Below are positions 24,480 through 33,829 of a stretch of DNA of 64,000 nt, one piece after another (the stretch's first letter is position 1; each line of letters starts with the position of its first letter). The translations under genes and the position numbers were made by a program. Source of the DNA: Bog-473 sp963777485 (GTDB lineage Bacteria > Actinomycetota > Acidimicrobiia > Acidimicrobiales > RAAP-2); the NCBI GenBank assembly GCA_963777485.1, contig CAVZQP010000001.1, positions 1-64,000 of the forward strand, in the 5' to 3' direction. Below the pieces are notes generated by a model. The model was not told the origin of the DNA and searched no databases. It saw only the letters and a program-made list of their open reading frames with translations.

Positions 24480-27400
24480 GTGTTCTCGCCCGTACCTCCC
24501 GACATCGACTTCGTAGGCCTCGAACAGGCCGAATTGGCGCGCTGGGACACCCACCGCGTCTTCGAACGGTCGATGGAGCAGCGCAAGGGCGCACCGCCCT
24601 GGGTCTTCTACGAGGGACCGCCGACCGCCAACGGCATCCCGGGCCTCCACCACGCCTGGGCCCGGGTCTACAAGGACCTCTTCTGCCGCTTCCGGACGAT
24701 GGACGGCTCCTACGTGGCCCGCCGCGCCGGCTGGGACACCCACGGGCTCCCGGTCGAGGTCGAGGTGGAGAAGCAGCTCGGCATCACGGGCAAGCAGCAG
24801 ATCGAAGAGCAGGTGGGCATCGCCGAGTTCACGCGGCTCTGCCGTGAGTCGGTCTACAAGTACGTCGACGAGTTCGAGCGCCTCACCAAGCGCATCGGCT
24901 ACTGGGTCGACATGGGCGACGCCTACTGGACCTTGAACCCTTCCTACGTCGAGTCCGTGTGGTGGCACCTCCAGCAGCTCTTCGACCAGGGGCTGCTGTA
25001 CGAAGACCTCAAGGTGGTGCCGTACTGCCCGCGCTGCGGCACCGCGCTCTCGAGTCACGAGCTCGGCCAGGAAGACGTCTACCGCGACGAGGAGGACGAG
25101 TCCGCCTACGTGCGGCTCCGCCTCGTCGACCCCGACCCCGGCGTCGTCGGCGACGCCGAGTGGCTCGCCGTCTGGACGACGACGCCGTGGACCCTGTTGT
25201 CCAACACCGGCGTGGCGGTGAATCCCGGCCTCACCTACGCGGTCGTCGACCAGATCCTGCTGGCCGACGAGTTGGTCGACACCGTGATGGGTGAGGGGGC
25301 GAGCGCCCGCGTCACCAAACGTCTGCCGGGCTCGTCGCTCGTGGGCCTGCACTACGTGCGCCCGTTCGACGACCTCGACGCGCCGCACGGTGCGGACGGA
25401 TGGCGGGTTGTCCCGGCCGCGTACGTGACCACCGAGGAAGGCACCGGACTCGTGCACCTCGCACCCGCTTTCGGAGAGGTCGACCGCCAGATCGGTCGCG
25501 AGAACGGGCTGCCCTCCCTCAACCCGGTCGGGCCCGACGGCCGCTTCACTGCTGACGTCGGGTGGCTCGCGGGCCGTGACGTGCGCGAGGCCAACCACGA
25601 CATCAACGACCGCCTGGAAGCGTCCGGGCTGCTGCTCCGCCGGTTCCCGTACGTGCACTCGTACCCGCACTGCTGGCGCTGCCGGACCCCGCTCATCTAC
25701 TGGGGCAAGCCCAGCTGGTACATCGCGACGTCGACGCGCAAGGACGATCTCCTCGCCGCCAACGGCACCGTCGATTGGCACCCCGGCTACATCAAAGACG
25801 GTCGTTTCGGCGAGTGGCTGGCGAACAACGTCGACTGGGCGCTCTCCCGCGACCGCTTCTGGGGCACACCGCTCCCCATCTGGCGCTGCGGCCGTCGCCA
25901 CCTCCGCTGTGTGGGCTCGTTGGCCGAGCTGTCGGACCTGGCGGGGCGCGATGTCACCGGGATCGACCCCCACCGGCCGGCGATCGACGAGGTGACCTTC
26001 CCGTGCGCCACCTGCGCGGCCGAGGACAATGACGACGAGCTGACGGTGGCGCGACGTGTCGAGCCGGTGATCGACGCCTGGTTCGACTCGGGCTCCATGC
26101 CGGCCGCCCAGGTCGGCTATCCCCACGCTCCGGGGTCGGCCGAGGCCTTCACCTTCCCCGCCGACTTCATCTCCGAGGCGATCGACCAGACCCGCGGCTG
26201 GTTCTACTCCCTGCTCGCCGTCAACGTGCTGGTCTACGGCGAGAGCCCGTACCGCCACGTGGTCTGCCTCGGGCACATCATCGACGCCGACGGTCGCAAG
26301 ATGTCCAAGTCGCTGGGCAACATCATCGACCCCTGGAAGATCCTCGACACCCGTGGCGCCGACGCCATGCGGTGGTGGATGTTCAGCCAGGGCTCGCCAT
26401 GGACGCCCACGCGTGCGTCCATGGGCGCCATCGACGCTGCGATGCGCGACATGTTGCTGACGCTCTGGAACACCTTCAGCTTCTTTACGACGTACGCGTC
26501 GCTCAACGACTTCGACCCCGGCGACGCCGCGGTCCCCTCGGTCGCCGACCGCGGTGCACTCGATCGCTGGATCCTGTCCCGCCTCGCCAGCACCACGGTC
26601 CAGGTGACCGACGCGCTGCGCGGCTACGAGCCGCTCGACGCGGCCACCGCCCTCGGATCCCTGGTCGACGACATCTCCAATTGGTACGTACGCAGAAGCA
26701 GGCGCCGCTTCTGGCGCACCGACCCGGATGCGCCGCCGGGTGACACCCTCGCCGCCCAGGCGACCCTGCACACCGTCCTGTCCACGCTTTCGTTGCTGCT
26801 GGCGCCGCTGTGCCCCTTCGTGGCGGACGCGCTGTGGCGTCACCTCACCGGTGCCGACGAGTCGGAGTCGGTGCACCTCCAGGACTGGCCGGCGGCGAGC
26901 ACGGACTCGATCGACCCCGACCTCGAGGCGCAGATGGCGCTGGCCCGCCGCCTCACGTCTCTCGGCCGCGCCGCCCGCAGCGAGGCGGGCGTCAAGGTGC
27001 GCCTGCCGCTCGCCCGGGCGTTGGTGTTCCTGCCGGCGGACTCGCCCGAGATCCTCCGCGACATCGTGGCGGACGAGCTCAACGTCGACGAGATCGACAC
27101 GGGCGACGAGCTGAGCGAGGTCATCCAGTTCGACCTGGCCCCGAACTTCCGCACCCTCGGCCCCCGCCTGGGCGACAAGGCGCAGGGCCTCAAGGCGGCA
27201 CTGGCGTCGCTCGACGGTGCCGCAGCCGCCGAGGAACTGGAGGCCGGCCGCTCGATCACGGTCACGCTCGCCGGCGAGCCCGTCGAGCTCTCGCCCGACG
27301 ACGTGCAGCTCCGCGTCAGAGGACAGGAAGGCTTCGCCGTGTCCCGGGACAGCGGTGAAGTCGTCGCGCTCGACCTCACCATGGACGAGTCGCTGCGGAA

Positions 27401-27662
27401 ACGGGGCCTGGCCCGGGAGGTCGTGCGGTTGGTGCAGGACCTACGCAAGACGAGCGGCCTGGAGGTCTCCGACCGCATCCGGCTGCACCTCGTCGGGCTG
27501 GACCTCATCGCCGAGCACTTCGATTTCATCGCCCGCGAGGTCCTCGCCACCGAGATCCTGACCGAGCCCGGACCGGGTGAGGGCACCGTCCTCGAGCTGG
27601 AGGACCTCGACGGCTCGCTTCCCGCCCGGGTCTGGCTGGAGAAGGACGACCGTCAGGGCTGA
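24480..27662 (+). CDS. ileS: isoleucyl-tRNA synthetase, type 2, with GxHH signature
   Basis: Charges tRNA-Ile with isoleucine. About 1060 residues: class I Rossmann core, the CP1 editing domain inserted, the KMSKS loop at residues 607-611, an anticodon-binding domain and the long C-terminal part of the eukaryote-like type 2 enzymes. The ATP-binding HIGH-type motif reads GIPGLHHAWAR, so the first and third positions are swapped (G-L-H-H, residues 55-58). This swapped form is known in some bacterial IleRS2 enzymes with extreme mupirocin resistance. GTG 24480 is chosen over ATG 24408 because of the -10 box between them; the longer form cannot be excluded. Single housekeeping gene, no T-box. Confidence 0.93.
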   Translation: MFSPVPPDIDFVGLEQAELARWDTHRVFERSMEQRKGAPPWVFYEGPPTANGIPGLHHAWARVYKDLFCRFRTMDGSYVARRAGWDTHGLPVEVEVEKQLGITGKQQIEEQVGIAEFTRLCRESVYKYVDEFERLTKRIGYWVDMGDAYWTLNPSYVESVWWHLQQLFDQGLLYEDLKVVPYCPRCGTALSSHELGQEDVYRDEEDESAYVRLRLVDPDPGVVGDAEWLAVWTTTPWTLLSNTGVAVNPGLTYAVVDQILLADELVDTVMGEGASARVTKRLPGSSLVGLHYVRPFDDLDAPHGADGWRVVPAAYVTTEEGTGLVHLAPAFGEVDRQIGRENGLPSLNPVGPDGRFTADVGWLAGRDVREANHDINDRLEASGLLLRRFPYVHSYPHCWRCRTPLIYWGKPSWYIATSTRKDDLLAANGTVDWHPGYIKDGRFGEWLANNVDWALSRDRFWGTPLPIWRCGRRHLRCVGSLAELSDLAGRDVTGIDPHRPAIDEVTFPCATCAAEDNDDELTVARRVEPVIDAWFDSGSMPAAQVGYPHAPGSAEAFTFPADFISEAIDQTRGWFYSLLAVNVLVYGESPYRHVVCLGHIIDADGRKMSKSLGNIIDPWKILDTRGADAMRWWMFSQGSPWTPTRASMGAIDAAMRDMLLTLWNTFSFFTTYASLNDFDPGDAAVPSVADRGALDRWILSRLASTTVQVTDALRGYEPLDAATALGSLVDDISNWYVRRSRRRFWRTDPDAPPGDTLAAQATLHTVLSTLSLLLAPLCPFVADALWRHLTGADESESVHLQDWPAASTDSIDPDLEAQMALARRLTSLGRAARSEAGVKVRLPLARALVFLPADSPEILRDIVADELNVDEIDTGDELSEVIQFDLAPNFRTLGPRLGDKAQGLKAALASLDGAAAAEELEAGRSITVTLAGEPVELSPDDVQLRVRGQEGFAVSRDSGEVVALDLTMDESLRKRGLAREVVRLVQDLRKTSGLEVSDRIRLHLVGLDLIAEHFDFIAREVLATEILTEPGPGEGTVLELEDLDGSLPARVWLEKDDRQG

Positions 27663-27739
27663 AGCGCGCCCCGCCGGCCTGCGCCCGTTGGACCGGATCC
27701 TCCCGCGTCCCCGATCACCGTTGCGACCGTTCGTCACCG

Positions 27740-28987
27740 GTGACTCACGTCAGCGCTCCGCCATCCACCCCCGTCACCCCAACCTCCATCGTCTCCTCGA
27801 TCGCCAGGCTGTCCACTTCCGAACTGATGGAGGAGGCGGCCGAGACATCCCGCCACCTGGCCTCCCTGGCGGGGCGCATCGTCTTGCTGGCGGCGGAGCT
27901 CGATCGCCGCGAGGGCTGGCGCGCCGAGGGGGCGACCAGCCTCGAATCCTGGCTCTCACAGCGCTGCAATGTCGCAACGGCGACCGCCCGGGCCTGGTCG
28001 CATGTCGGCACTCGCCTCTTCGACCTGCCGAGGCTCGCCGACGGCCTTTGCGCCGGTGCGCTGAGCTTCGACCAGGTCCGCGCCGTGGTCGACGCGGCTA
28101 CCCCCGAGTCAGAGCACGCATACGTGGCGCAGGCATCTGAGTGCTCGGTGCGCCAGCTCGGCGAGCTGGCGAAGGCGGACTCTGCGGCTTCGGCTTCGGC
28201 CACGGCCCAGCGATCCAATGCGGCGCACGAGCACGAGACGCGCTCGGTGCGCTTCAACGACGCCGCCCGCACGATGGTCGCCCAGCTGCCGGAAGCCTCC
28301 TACGCCGAAGTGCGTGCAGGCCTCGAAGCCAGCGCCCGGGGCGTCCCCTCCGATGGCGAGACTCGTTGGGATCAGCGCCTGGCCGACGCGCTCGTTTCCA
28401 TCGTTCGCGCCGGGGGTGGCCGGGGTCGGCGTCCGACTCCTCGAAAGGCCGGGGACGGGGACATCCCGGCAACCGACGTGACGCCCAGCCCCTACCTCGT
28501 CGTGGCCCACGTGCCGCTCTCCATCCTCACCGACGACGACAACTCCATGCGAGGCGAGCTCGAGCACCGGGGCCTTATCGACGCCGAGGTCGCTCGGCGG
28601 CTGGCCTGCGATGCCACCCTGGTGGTCGCGCTCGACGACGATGTGGGGCACACCATGTACGAAGGGCGGGCCCGGCGAGATCCGACCCCCACCCAGCGCC
28701 GAGAACTCTGGCGCCGAGACCGACACTGTCGCTTCCCCGGTTGTGCCAACGCGATCTTCGTCAATCCGCACCACATCAAATGGTGGAAACGCGACCGCGG
28801 CCGCTCGGATCTCGACAACCTCGCACTTCTCTGCGAGCACCACCACCATCTGGTCCACTCCAAGAGCTGGAGGCTGTCCGGGGACGGAAATGGTGAACTC
28901 AGCTTCGTCGGCCCGAGCGGCCGGACGATGACCTCGCGCCCTTCGCCCCTGTGGGCCCGGGTGACGGCGCCGACGAAGAAGGTCTAG
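27740..28987 (+). CDS. DUF222 / HNH endonuclease-domain protein
   Basis: 415 residues. N-terminal DUF222 helical region (SWLSQRCNVATATARAW, SFDQVRAVVDAATPESE), a low-complexity Ala/Ser linker, and a C-terminal HNH nuclease: CRFPGCANAIFVNPHHIKWWKRDRGRSDLDNLALLCEHHHHLVH with the zinc Cys pair and HNH-type His residues at about 330-372. These proteins are multicopy in many actinobacteria and sometimes carried with mobile DNA, but no other mobility marker is near. Biological role unknown. GTG start. Confidence 0.88.
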   Translation: MTHVSAPPSTPVTPTSIVSSIARLSTSELMEEAAETSRHLASLAGRIVLLAAELDRREGWRAEGATSLESWLSQRCNVATATARAWSHVGTRLFDLPRLADGLCAGALSFDQVRAVVDAATPESEHAYVAQASECSVRQLGELAKADSAASASATAQRSNAAHEHETRSVRFNDAARTMVAQLPEASYAEVRAGLEASARGVPSDGETRWDQRLADALVSIVRAGGGRGRRPTPRKAGDGDIPATDVTPSPYLVVAHVPLSILTDDDNSMRGELEHRGLIDAEVARRLACDATLVVALDDDVGHTMYEGRARRDPTPTQRRELWRRDRHCRFPGCANAIFVNPHHIKWWKRDRGRSDLDNLALLCEHHHHLVHSKSWRLSGDGNGELSFVGPSGRTMTSRPSPLWARVTAPTKKV

Positions 28988-29020
28988 CGGGGGAGCGGTG
29001 AGCCCAGGCGCCGGCGAAAG

Positions 29021-29557
29021 CTAGGCGTCGCCTGCGAGGATCTTGGTGAGGGCCGTGGCGAGGTTGGCGCGGTCCTTGTCGCTGAGGTGCGCGATGAGGT
29101 GGCGGTCGATGCCCTCGATGTGCGCGGCGATAGCGCGGTCGAGGACGCTGCGGCCCTCGGGCGTGAGGACGACGTGGATGCTGCGGCGGTCGCTCGGACA
29201 GGCCGAGCGCTCGACAAGGCCGGCCTCGACCATGCGGTCGACGAGGCGGGTGACGCCGCCCGTGGTGAGCGAGATGTCGCTGCTGAGTCGGCTCATGGTG
29301 ACGCGGCCGTCGGGCGCGGCGCCGACATTGATAAGCACGTCGAAGAAGACGAGCGGGATCCCGACGTCCTGCTCAAGCTCCCGGCCGAGGCGGTCGGTGA
29401 GGAGGCGGTGGGTGCGGACGACGAGCCCCATGAGGTGGAGGCGGTCGTCGTCTATCTGACCGAGGACGCCACAGGAGTTGCCTGTGCCGGACGCGGCCGG
29501 GGCCGTCGCCATGCTCTCTTGTTCGCCGCCTTGGCTTGTCGCCGTCGTTGTCGCCAT
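29021..29557 (-). CDS. MarR-family transcriptional regulator
   Basis: 178 residues. MarR winged helix: VFFDVLINVGAAPDGRVTMSRLSSDISLTTGGVTRLVDRMVEAGLVERSACPSDRRSIHVVLTPEGR, with the recognition helix around residues 90-105 and the wing DRRSIHVVLT. The 35-residue polar N-terminus is low complexity; an internal ATG at residue 16 could be the true start. It is divergent from the YceI gene, whose promoter contains an inverted repeat, so it most likely represses that gene in response to a small ligand or oxidant. Confidence 0.9.
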   Translation of the reverse strand: MATTTATSQGGEQESMATAPAASGTGNSCGVLGQIDDDRLHLMGLVVRTHRLLTDRLGRELEQDVGIPLVFFDVLINVGAAPDGRVTMSRLSSDISLTTGGVTRLVDRMVEAGLVERSACPSDRRSIHVVLTPEGRSVLDRAIAAHIEGIDRHLIAHLSDKDRANLATALTKILAGDA

Positions 29558-29672
29558 TGCGTATCCAGTCTCTCCCGAAACCTACCCAACTTGCTGCACT
29601 TTTCCTGGGACGCCCCCTCAAATGTGTGCTCGGCGAGCCGTTGGGGAATGTCTTGTCCTCAGGTGTGGTTGA

Positions 29673-29702
29673 TTGACAAGTATCTGTTAAGTCAGATATT
29701 AT
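29673..29702 (+). promoter_or_regulatory. near-consensus promoter with operator in its spacer, upstream of yceI-like gene
   Basis: TTGACA (29673-29678) and TATTAT (29697-29702) are 18 bp apart, a strong sigma-70-type promoter in otherwise GC-rich DNA. The inverted repeat TATCTG-TTAAGT-CAGATA (29681-29698) sits between and overlaps the -10 box, where a bound MarR protein would exclude RNA polymerase. A second pair, TTGATTGA and TCAATCAA, flanks the region (about 29669 and 29718). Confidence 0.7.
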
Positions 29703-29742
29703 ACCATCAGTAGTCGTTCAATCAAACATGGAGGCGACAGAA

Positions 29743-30306
29743 ATGACCAGCCAAAGCACTATTTCCACCCTTCCCAGGACAGGGACCTACGTAATCGACC
29801 CGGCGCACACTGAGGTCGGCTTCATCGCCCGCCACCTGGTCGGGACCAAGGTACGGGGCCGCTTCACCGAGGCGTCCGGCACTTTCACGGTGGCCGAGAA
29901 CCCCGAGGAGTCGACCCTGAAGGCGTCTGTGGAGGCCGCGAGCATCAACACGAGCAACTCGATGCGCGACGACCACCTGCGCACCAATGACTTCCTGGAC
30001 GTGCCGAACTACCCGACCCTGACCCTGACGAGCGTCGGGCTGCGGCGAGTCGACGACGCGCACTGGGTCATGACGGGCGAGCTGACCATCCGTGGCGTCA
30101 CCAAGCCGGTGGACTTCCACGTGGAGTACCTGGGCGAGGGCCCGTCCATGCAGGAAGGCAAGACGGTCGTGGCGTTCTCCGCAAGTGCAGAGATCGACCG
30201 GCGCGACTTCGGCGTCAGCTTCAACAGCTCGCTGCTCGACGGCAGCGTGGTGGTAGGCAACAAGGTCGTGATCGAGCTCGAGGTCGAGGCCTCGCTGGCC
30301 GACTGA
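29743..30306 (+). CDS. YceI-family lipid-binding protein
   Basis: 187 residues, one lipocalin-like YceI barrel that binds isoprenoids or other amphiphiles: YVIDPAHTEVGFIARHLVGTKVRGRFTEASG, SINTSNSMRDDHLRTNDFLDVPNYPTLTLTS, GELTIRGVTKPVDFHVEYLG and DRRDFGVSFNS. No signal peptide, so the actinobacterial cytoplasmic form. ATG 29743 is chosen over 29728 because GGAGG lies at 29730-29734 with 8-nt spacing. Controlled by the divergent MarR (inferred). Confidence 0.92.
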   Translation: MTSQSTISTLPRTGTYVIDPAHTEVGFIARHLVGTKVRGRFTEASGTFTVAENPEESTLKASVEAASINTSNSMRDDHLRTNDFLDVPNYPTLTLTSVGLRRVDDAHWVMTGELTIRGVTKPVDFHVEYLGEGPSMQEGKTVVAFSASAEIDRRDFGVSFNSSLLDGSVVVGNKVVIELEVEASLAD

Positions 30307-30318
30307 CCGACGCACCCC

Positions 30319-30334
30319 GACCAGCTTGCTGGTC
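30319..30334 (+). terminator. hairpin after the YceI gene, possible terminator
   Basis: GACCAGC-TT-GCTGGTC, a perfect 7-bp inverted repeat 13 nt after the stop. No T-run follows, so intrinsic termination would be weak. Confidence 0.35.
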
Positions 30335-30423
30335 GCTGGTCGGCTGTCGGTAGACGGTGGGTCGAGCGGCCCGGCGGCTTCCTGCGTCTTTGGGTCTCCC
30401 CGGAGATGAGGGGTGCCGCTGGG

Positions 30424-30429
30424 TACGCT
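30424..30429 (+). promoter_or_regulatory. -10 box of leaderless FGGY kinase mRNA
   Basis: TACGCT followed by 8 nt and the ATG at 30438. Confidence 0.45.
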
Positions 30430-30437
30430 TGCCCGCC

Positions 30438-32078
30438 ATGTCCGAGACAGTTCCGACCGAGTTGCGACCGATCGACCCGGGGACGGCCGACTCGACGTAT
30501 GTCTTGGCTGTCGACCTGGGAACGGGTGGCCCGAAGGTGGCTGTCTTGTCGGCGACGGGACGTGTCGCCGCTCACGCCTTCGAAGCAGTAGGGATCCACC
30601 TCACTGAGGACGGTGGCGCCGAACAATCGCCACAGGAGTGGTGGGGTGCGGTGGTGGCGTCGGCCCGGCGGGCGCTGGAGGAGAGCGGTGTTCCGCCCGA
30701 ACGCGTGGTCGGCGTCGGTTGCACGTCGCAATGGCTCGGAACCGTTCCTGTCGACGGGGACGGCGCTGCGATTGAGCCGGCCATCATCTGGATGGACTCG
30801 CGTGGGGCGCGTGCCGTGCGCGAGAAGGTACGGGGCGCCGCTGTCAACATTCAGGGATACGCGCCGTCCAAGCTCGCCCGTTGGGTGCGCAAGACCGGAG
30901 CCATCCCCAGCCTGTCGGGCAAGGACCCGGTCGGTCACATCCACTTCCTGCACGACCAACGTCCCGACGTCTACCGGGCGTCGGCAGTGTTCCTCGAGCC
31001 TGTCGACTATCTGAACCTTCGCCTCACCGGGTTGGCCCGCGCTTCGCACGATTCCATCACGGCGCACTGGGTCACCGACAACCGGGACATCAACGACATC
31101 CGCTACGACGAGGGCCTGATTGACCTCGCTGGCCTCGAACGGGCGAAGCTGCCGGACCTCGTGCCCACAGGCAGCGTCCTCGGGGGGCTGTCGGCTCACG
31201 CCGCGGAGGAGCTCGGCCTGCTGGCTGGGACGCCGGTAGTCGCGGGTACGGGCGACCTTCATTCGGCTGCGGTGGGATCGGGCGCGGTGGGGGACTTCGA
31301 CGCGCACCTGTATATCGGGACATCGAGCTGGATCAGTTGCCACGTGCCCTTCAAGAAGACGGACGCGCTCACCAATGTCGCCTCCATCCCGTCCGGCTTA
31401 CCCGGCCGCTACGTGGTGGCGGACGAGCACGAGACCGGCGGGGCGTGCCTGACCTGGTTCAGGGACGCCATCGCGTACCCGCGGGACCAGCTGGGCGGTG
31501 TTGCGGCACCCGACAACTTCTTTCCTCTTCTCAACGAGGTCGCGGCGTCGGTGCCGCCGGGCGCCCACGGTGTGCTCTTCACGCCCTGGCTCAACGGCGA
31601 GCGCACGCCCGTCGACGACCACACCATCCGGGGCGGCTTCCACAACCTCTCGCTGTCCTCGACCCGGGCCGACATGGTGCGCGCCGTCTTCGAAGGGGTC
31701 GCGTTGAACTCCGCGTGGTTGCTCGACCCGGTCGAGAAGTTCTGCAAGAAGCGGTTCGACTCGCTCGCCTTCATCGGCGGGGGAGCGAACTCCGACTTGT
31801 GGTGCCAGATCCACGCCGACGCGCTCGGCCGGACGATCCGCCAGACGGCAGACCCGGTTCTCGCCAACGTCCGGGGCGCCGGCCTGTTGACGCTCCTCGC
31901 GCTGCAGCACATCGGCGTCGCCGACATCCCGGCCACCGTCCACATCAAGGCGACGTACGAGCCCGACCCGCCGACGACGGCCGTCTACGCGGAGCTCCTC
32001 AAGGAATTCGTGAACCTCTACAAGGAGACGAAGGGCATCCACAAGCGGTTGAACGGACGCCGGCTGCACTCGGACTGA
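30438..32078 (+). CDS. FGGY-family carbohydrate kinase (xylulokinase-like)
   Basis: 546 residues. Actin-like ATPase/sugar kinase fold: phosphate-1 motif VLAVDLGTGGPKVAVL, GVGCTSQWLGTVPVD, IIWMDSRG, phosphate-2 YIGTSSWISCHVPF and the adenosine motif LAFIGGGANSDLWCQIHADALG. It phosphorylates a sugar or polyol; the substrate is not obvious, and no transporter or isomerase lies beside it. The ATG is fixed by the leaderless -10 box. Converges on the DUF2079 gene 33 bp away. Confidence 0.88.
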   Translation: MSETVPTELRPIDPGTADSTYVLAVDLGTGGPKVAVLSATGRVAAHAFEAVGIHLTEDGGAEQSPQEWWGAVVASARRALEESGVPPERVVGVGCTSQWLGTVPVDGDGAAIEPAIIWMDSRGARAVREKVRGAAVNIQGYAPSKLARWVRKTGAIPSLSGKDPVGHIHFLHDQRPDVYRASAVFLEPVDYLNLRLTGLARASHDSITAHWVTDNRDINDIRYDEGLIDLAGLERAKLPDLVPTGSVLGGLSAHAAEELGLLAGTPVVAGTGDLHSAAVGSGAVGDFDAHLYIGTSSWISCHVPFKKTDALTNVASIPSGLPGRYVVADEHETGGACLTWFRDAIAYPRDQLGGVAAPDNFFPLLNEVAASVPPGAHGVLFTPWLNGERTPVDDHTIRGGFHNLSLSSTRADMVRAVFEGVALNSAWLLDPVEKFCKKRFDSLAFIGGGANSDLWCQIHADALGRTIRQTADPVLANVRGAGLLTLLALQHIGVADIPATVHIKATYEPDPPTTAVYAELLKEFVNLYKETKGIHKRLNGRRLHSD

Positions 32079-32111
32079 CTGTCCAAGCCGCCAAGCGAGG
32101 GTTGCCGTTGG

Positions 32112-33749
32112 TCATCCCGGCGGGAACACGATCGTGTGCTGGCCCTTCGGCACCTGCCAGGCGAACGCGAAGACGCCGTCACGAGCGCTCAGCGGGCGGG
32201 CGTGCAGCCGTCGCATCATCGCGATGGCGGCCTCTGTCCCCGGCACCGACGCCTGCTCGATACCCTGATTCGGCACCAGCACCACGTACACCGTCTTCCC
32301 GTAGACCGGCACGGTCTGGCCGTCCGCGAACACGTCGAAGTACGGGTAGAAGACGTGCCGTTCGGCGAAACGGCCCACCACGCCCTGTGACACGACAGTC
32401 TCGGCTCCGTTGGGGATCTTGGCGCTGACCGCGGAGAGCTGCGCCGCCGTCGCGTCGTCGACCTTGGCGAACGTCTGCCCCGATAACGGTGTGAAATGTG
32501 CGCTGAACAGGGCTGTCTCCACGACGGACCCGACCGCCAGGACGATGGCGAGGACAGCCAGGCCCGTACGCCACCGCGCCGAGCGCCCCGATCCTTGGCG
32601 CGTGAGCCAGGTCGCGAGCATGGCGATGCCGACCGCGCACGCGACGACCGCCATGAAGTTCTGAGATCCGCCGATGTCCGAGATGAACGAGGGCGACGAG
32701 TTGAGGACGCTCGGCAACAACACGGCCACGGACAAAGCGCCACCCACCGCCGAGAAGATGCCGACTGTTCCCGCCCCGCCGACGAAGTTGTAGACCTGGC
32801 CGAAGCGCTCCCGGACCACGTGGCCCGCGATGTTGGGATGGACGACCATCCCCGTCACGATCGTGAAGATCCCGCCGACCGAGTCGTTGACCGTCGTCCG
32901 CTTGTCCAGGTATGCGTAGGCCGTGAGCGCGGCGCCCTTCCCCGAGTGCACGAGTCCGACGACCCCGAGCCACACCACGCCGACGCCGATCAACATCAGG
33001 CCCATGCGCCAGCGATGACGGCCGCTGATCAAAGCGGCGACGCCCAACGCGGCCACGTACGAGGTCGCGACGTTCCCGCATAGGAGCACGCAACCGATCC
33101 AGATCCAGCCTCGTCGGCGGCCCGACCACAGATCCCGCCCCGCCAAAACCAGGAAGAACGTCGCCAACGGCTCGGAGTGGTAGTCGTACGACGCGGCCCA
33201 GTACGTCCACGGCTGCAGCACCAATACCGCCAGCACGGATCCGCCGACGATCAGGGCGAAGCGGCGGTCCGGCGAGTGGTGCTCCAAGTGCTCGAGGACC
33301 CACCGGTAGGCGACGAGGCCCGCGCCGGCCAGCGCCGCGTCCTGCACGAGCAACAGGTCGAATGCGCTGTGCCACACCCAGTACAACAACGACAACGGCC
33401 AGAGGATCAGCTCGAGGTCGCCTTGGTAGAAGGGATAGCCGTAATGCGGATAGTTCCAGGCGTACGTCGTGTCGTACGGGTTGAGGTGTCCTGTAGCGAT
33501 CTGTTGCCAGGCCTGGCTGTACTGCCCGAAGTCGGCCGTCAGGTCGAAGTGGTCCCACAGGTAGACGCTGTGGAGCACGAGCAGGATGAATTGGATGGCG
33601 AACACGCCCAGCCCCACGTACCAGGCGACCCGCAACGGACCGCTGAGAACGGTGCCGCCGGCGGAAGGGGACGACGACGACGAAAGCGCCTCCTCGTCGA
33701 GCAGGCCCGTGCCGGAGTCCGAGGTGGTCCCGGCGAGCGACGTCGACAC
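32112..33749 (-). CDS. DUF2079 multi-spanning membrane protein
   Basis: 545 residues, about ten membrane segments. DUF2079 landmarks: SVYLWDHFDLTADFGQYSQAW, PYYQGDLELILWPLSLLYW-type block, YDYHSEPLATFFLVLAGRD and a C-terminal extracytoplasmic domain (VVSQGVVGRFAERHVFYPY). The family resembles GT-C glycosyltransferases, so a role in surface glycan or lipid modification is possible but unproven. GTG 33749 follows the glutamine synthetase-like gene by 80 bp. Confidence 0.82.
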   Translation of the reverse strand: MSTSLAGTTSDSGTGLLDEEALSSSSSPSAGGTVLSGPLRVAWYVGLGVFAIQFILLVLHSVYLWDHFDLTADFGQYSQAWQQIATGHLNPYDTTYAWNYPHYGYPFYQGDLELILWPLSLLYWVWHSAFDLLLVQDAALAGAGLVAYRWVLEHLEHHSPDRRFALIVGGSVLAVLVLQPWTYWAASYDYHSEPLATFFLVLAGRDLWSGRRRGWIWIGCVLLCGNVATSYVAALGVAALISGRHRWRMGLMLIGVGVVWLGVVGLVHSGKGAALTAYAYLDKRTTVNDSVGGIFTIVTGMVVHPNIAGHVVRERFGQVYNFVGGAGTVGIFSAVGGALSVAVLLPSVLNSSPSFISDIGGSQNFMAVVACAVGIAMLATWLTRQGSGRSARWRTGLAVLAIVLAVGSVVETALFSAHFTPLSGQTFAKVDDATAAQLSAVSAKIPNGAETVVSQGVVGRFAERHVFYPYFDVFADGQTVPVYGKTVYVVLVPNQGIEQASVPGTEAAIAMMRRLHARPLSARDGVFAFAWQVPKGQHTIVFPPG

Positions 33750-33829
33750 AGGCGCGCATCGTAACGGGCCGGTCGGGTGTCGAAGAGGCGCTGGCCAGGG
33801 ACGACGAACGCCCCGGTGCCATCCTGGCG

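Noticed and set aside
24418..24480. Possible T-box upstream of ileS
   Set aside because: Leader is only about 45 nt and lacks the T-box sequence and specifier stem.
24423..26876. 817-codon minus-strand frame opposite ileS
   Set aside because: Antisense shadow; the plus strand is an intact isoleucyl-tRNA synthetase.
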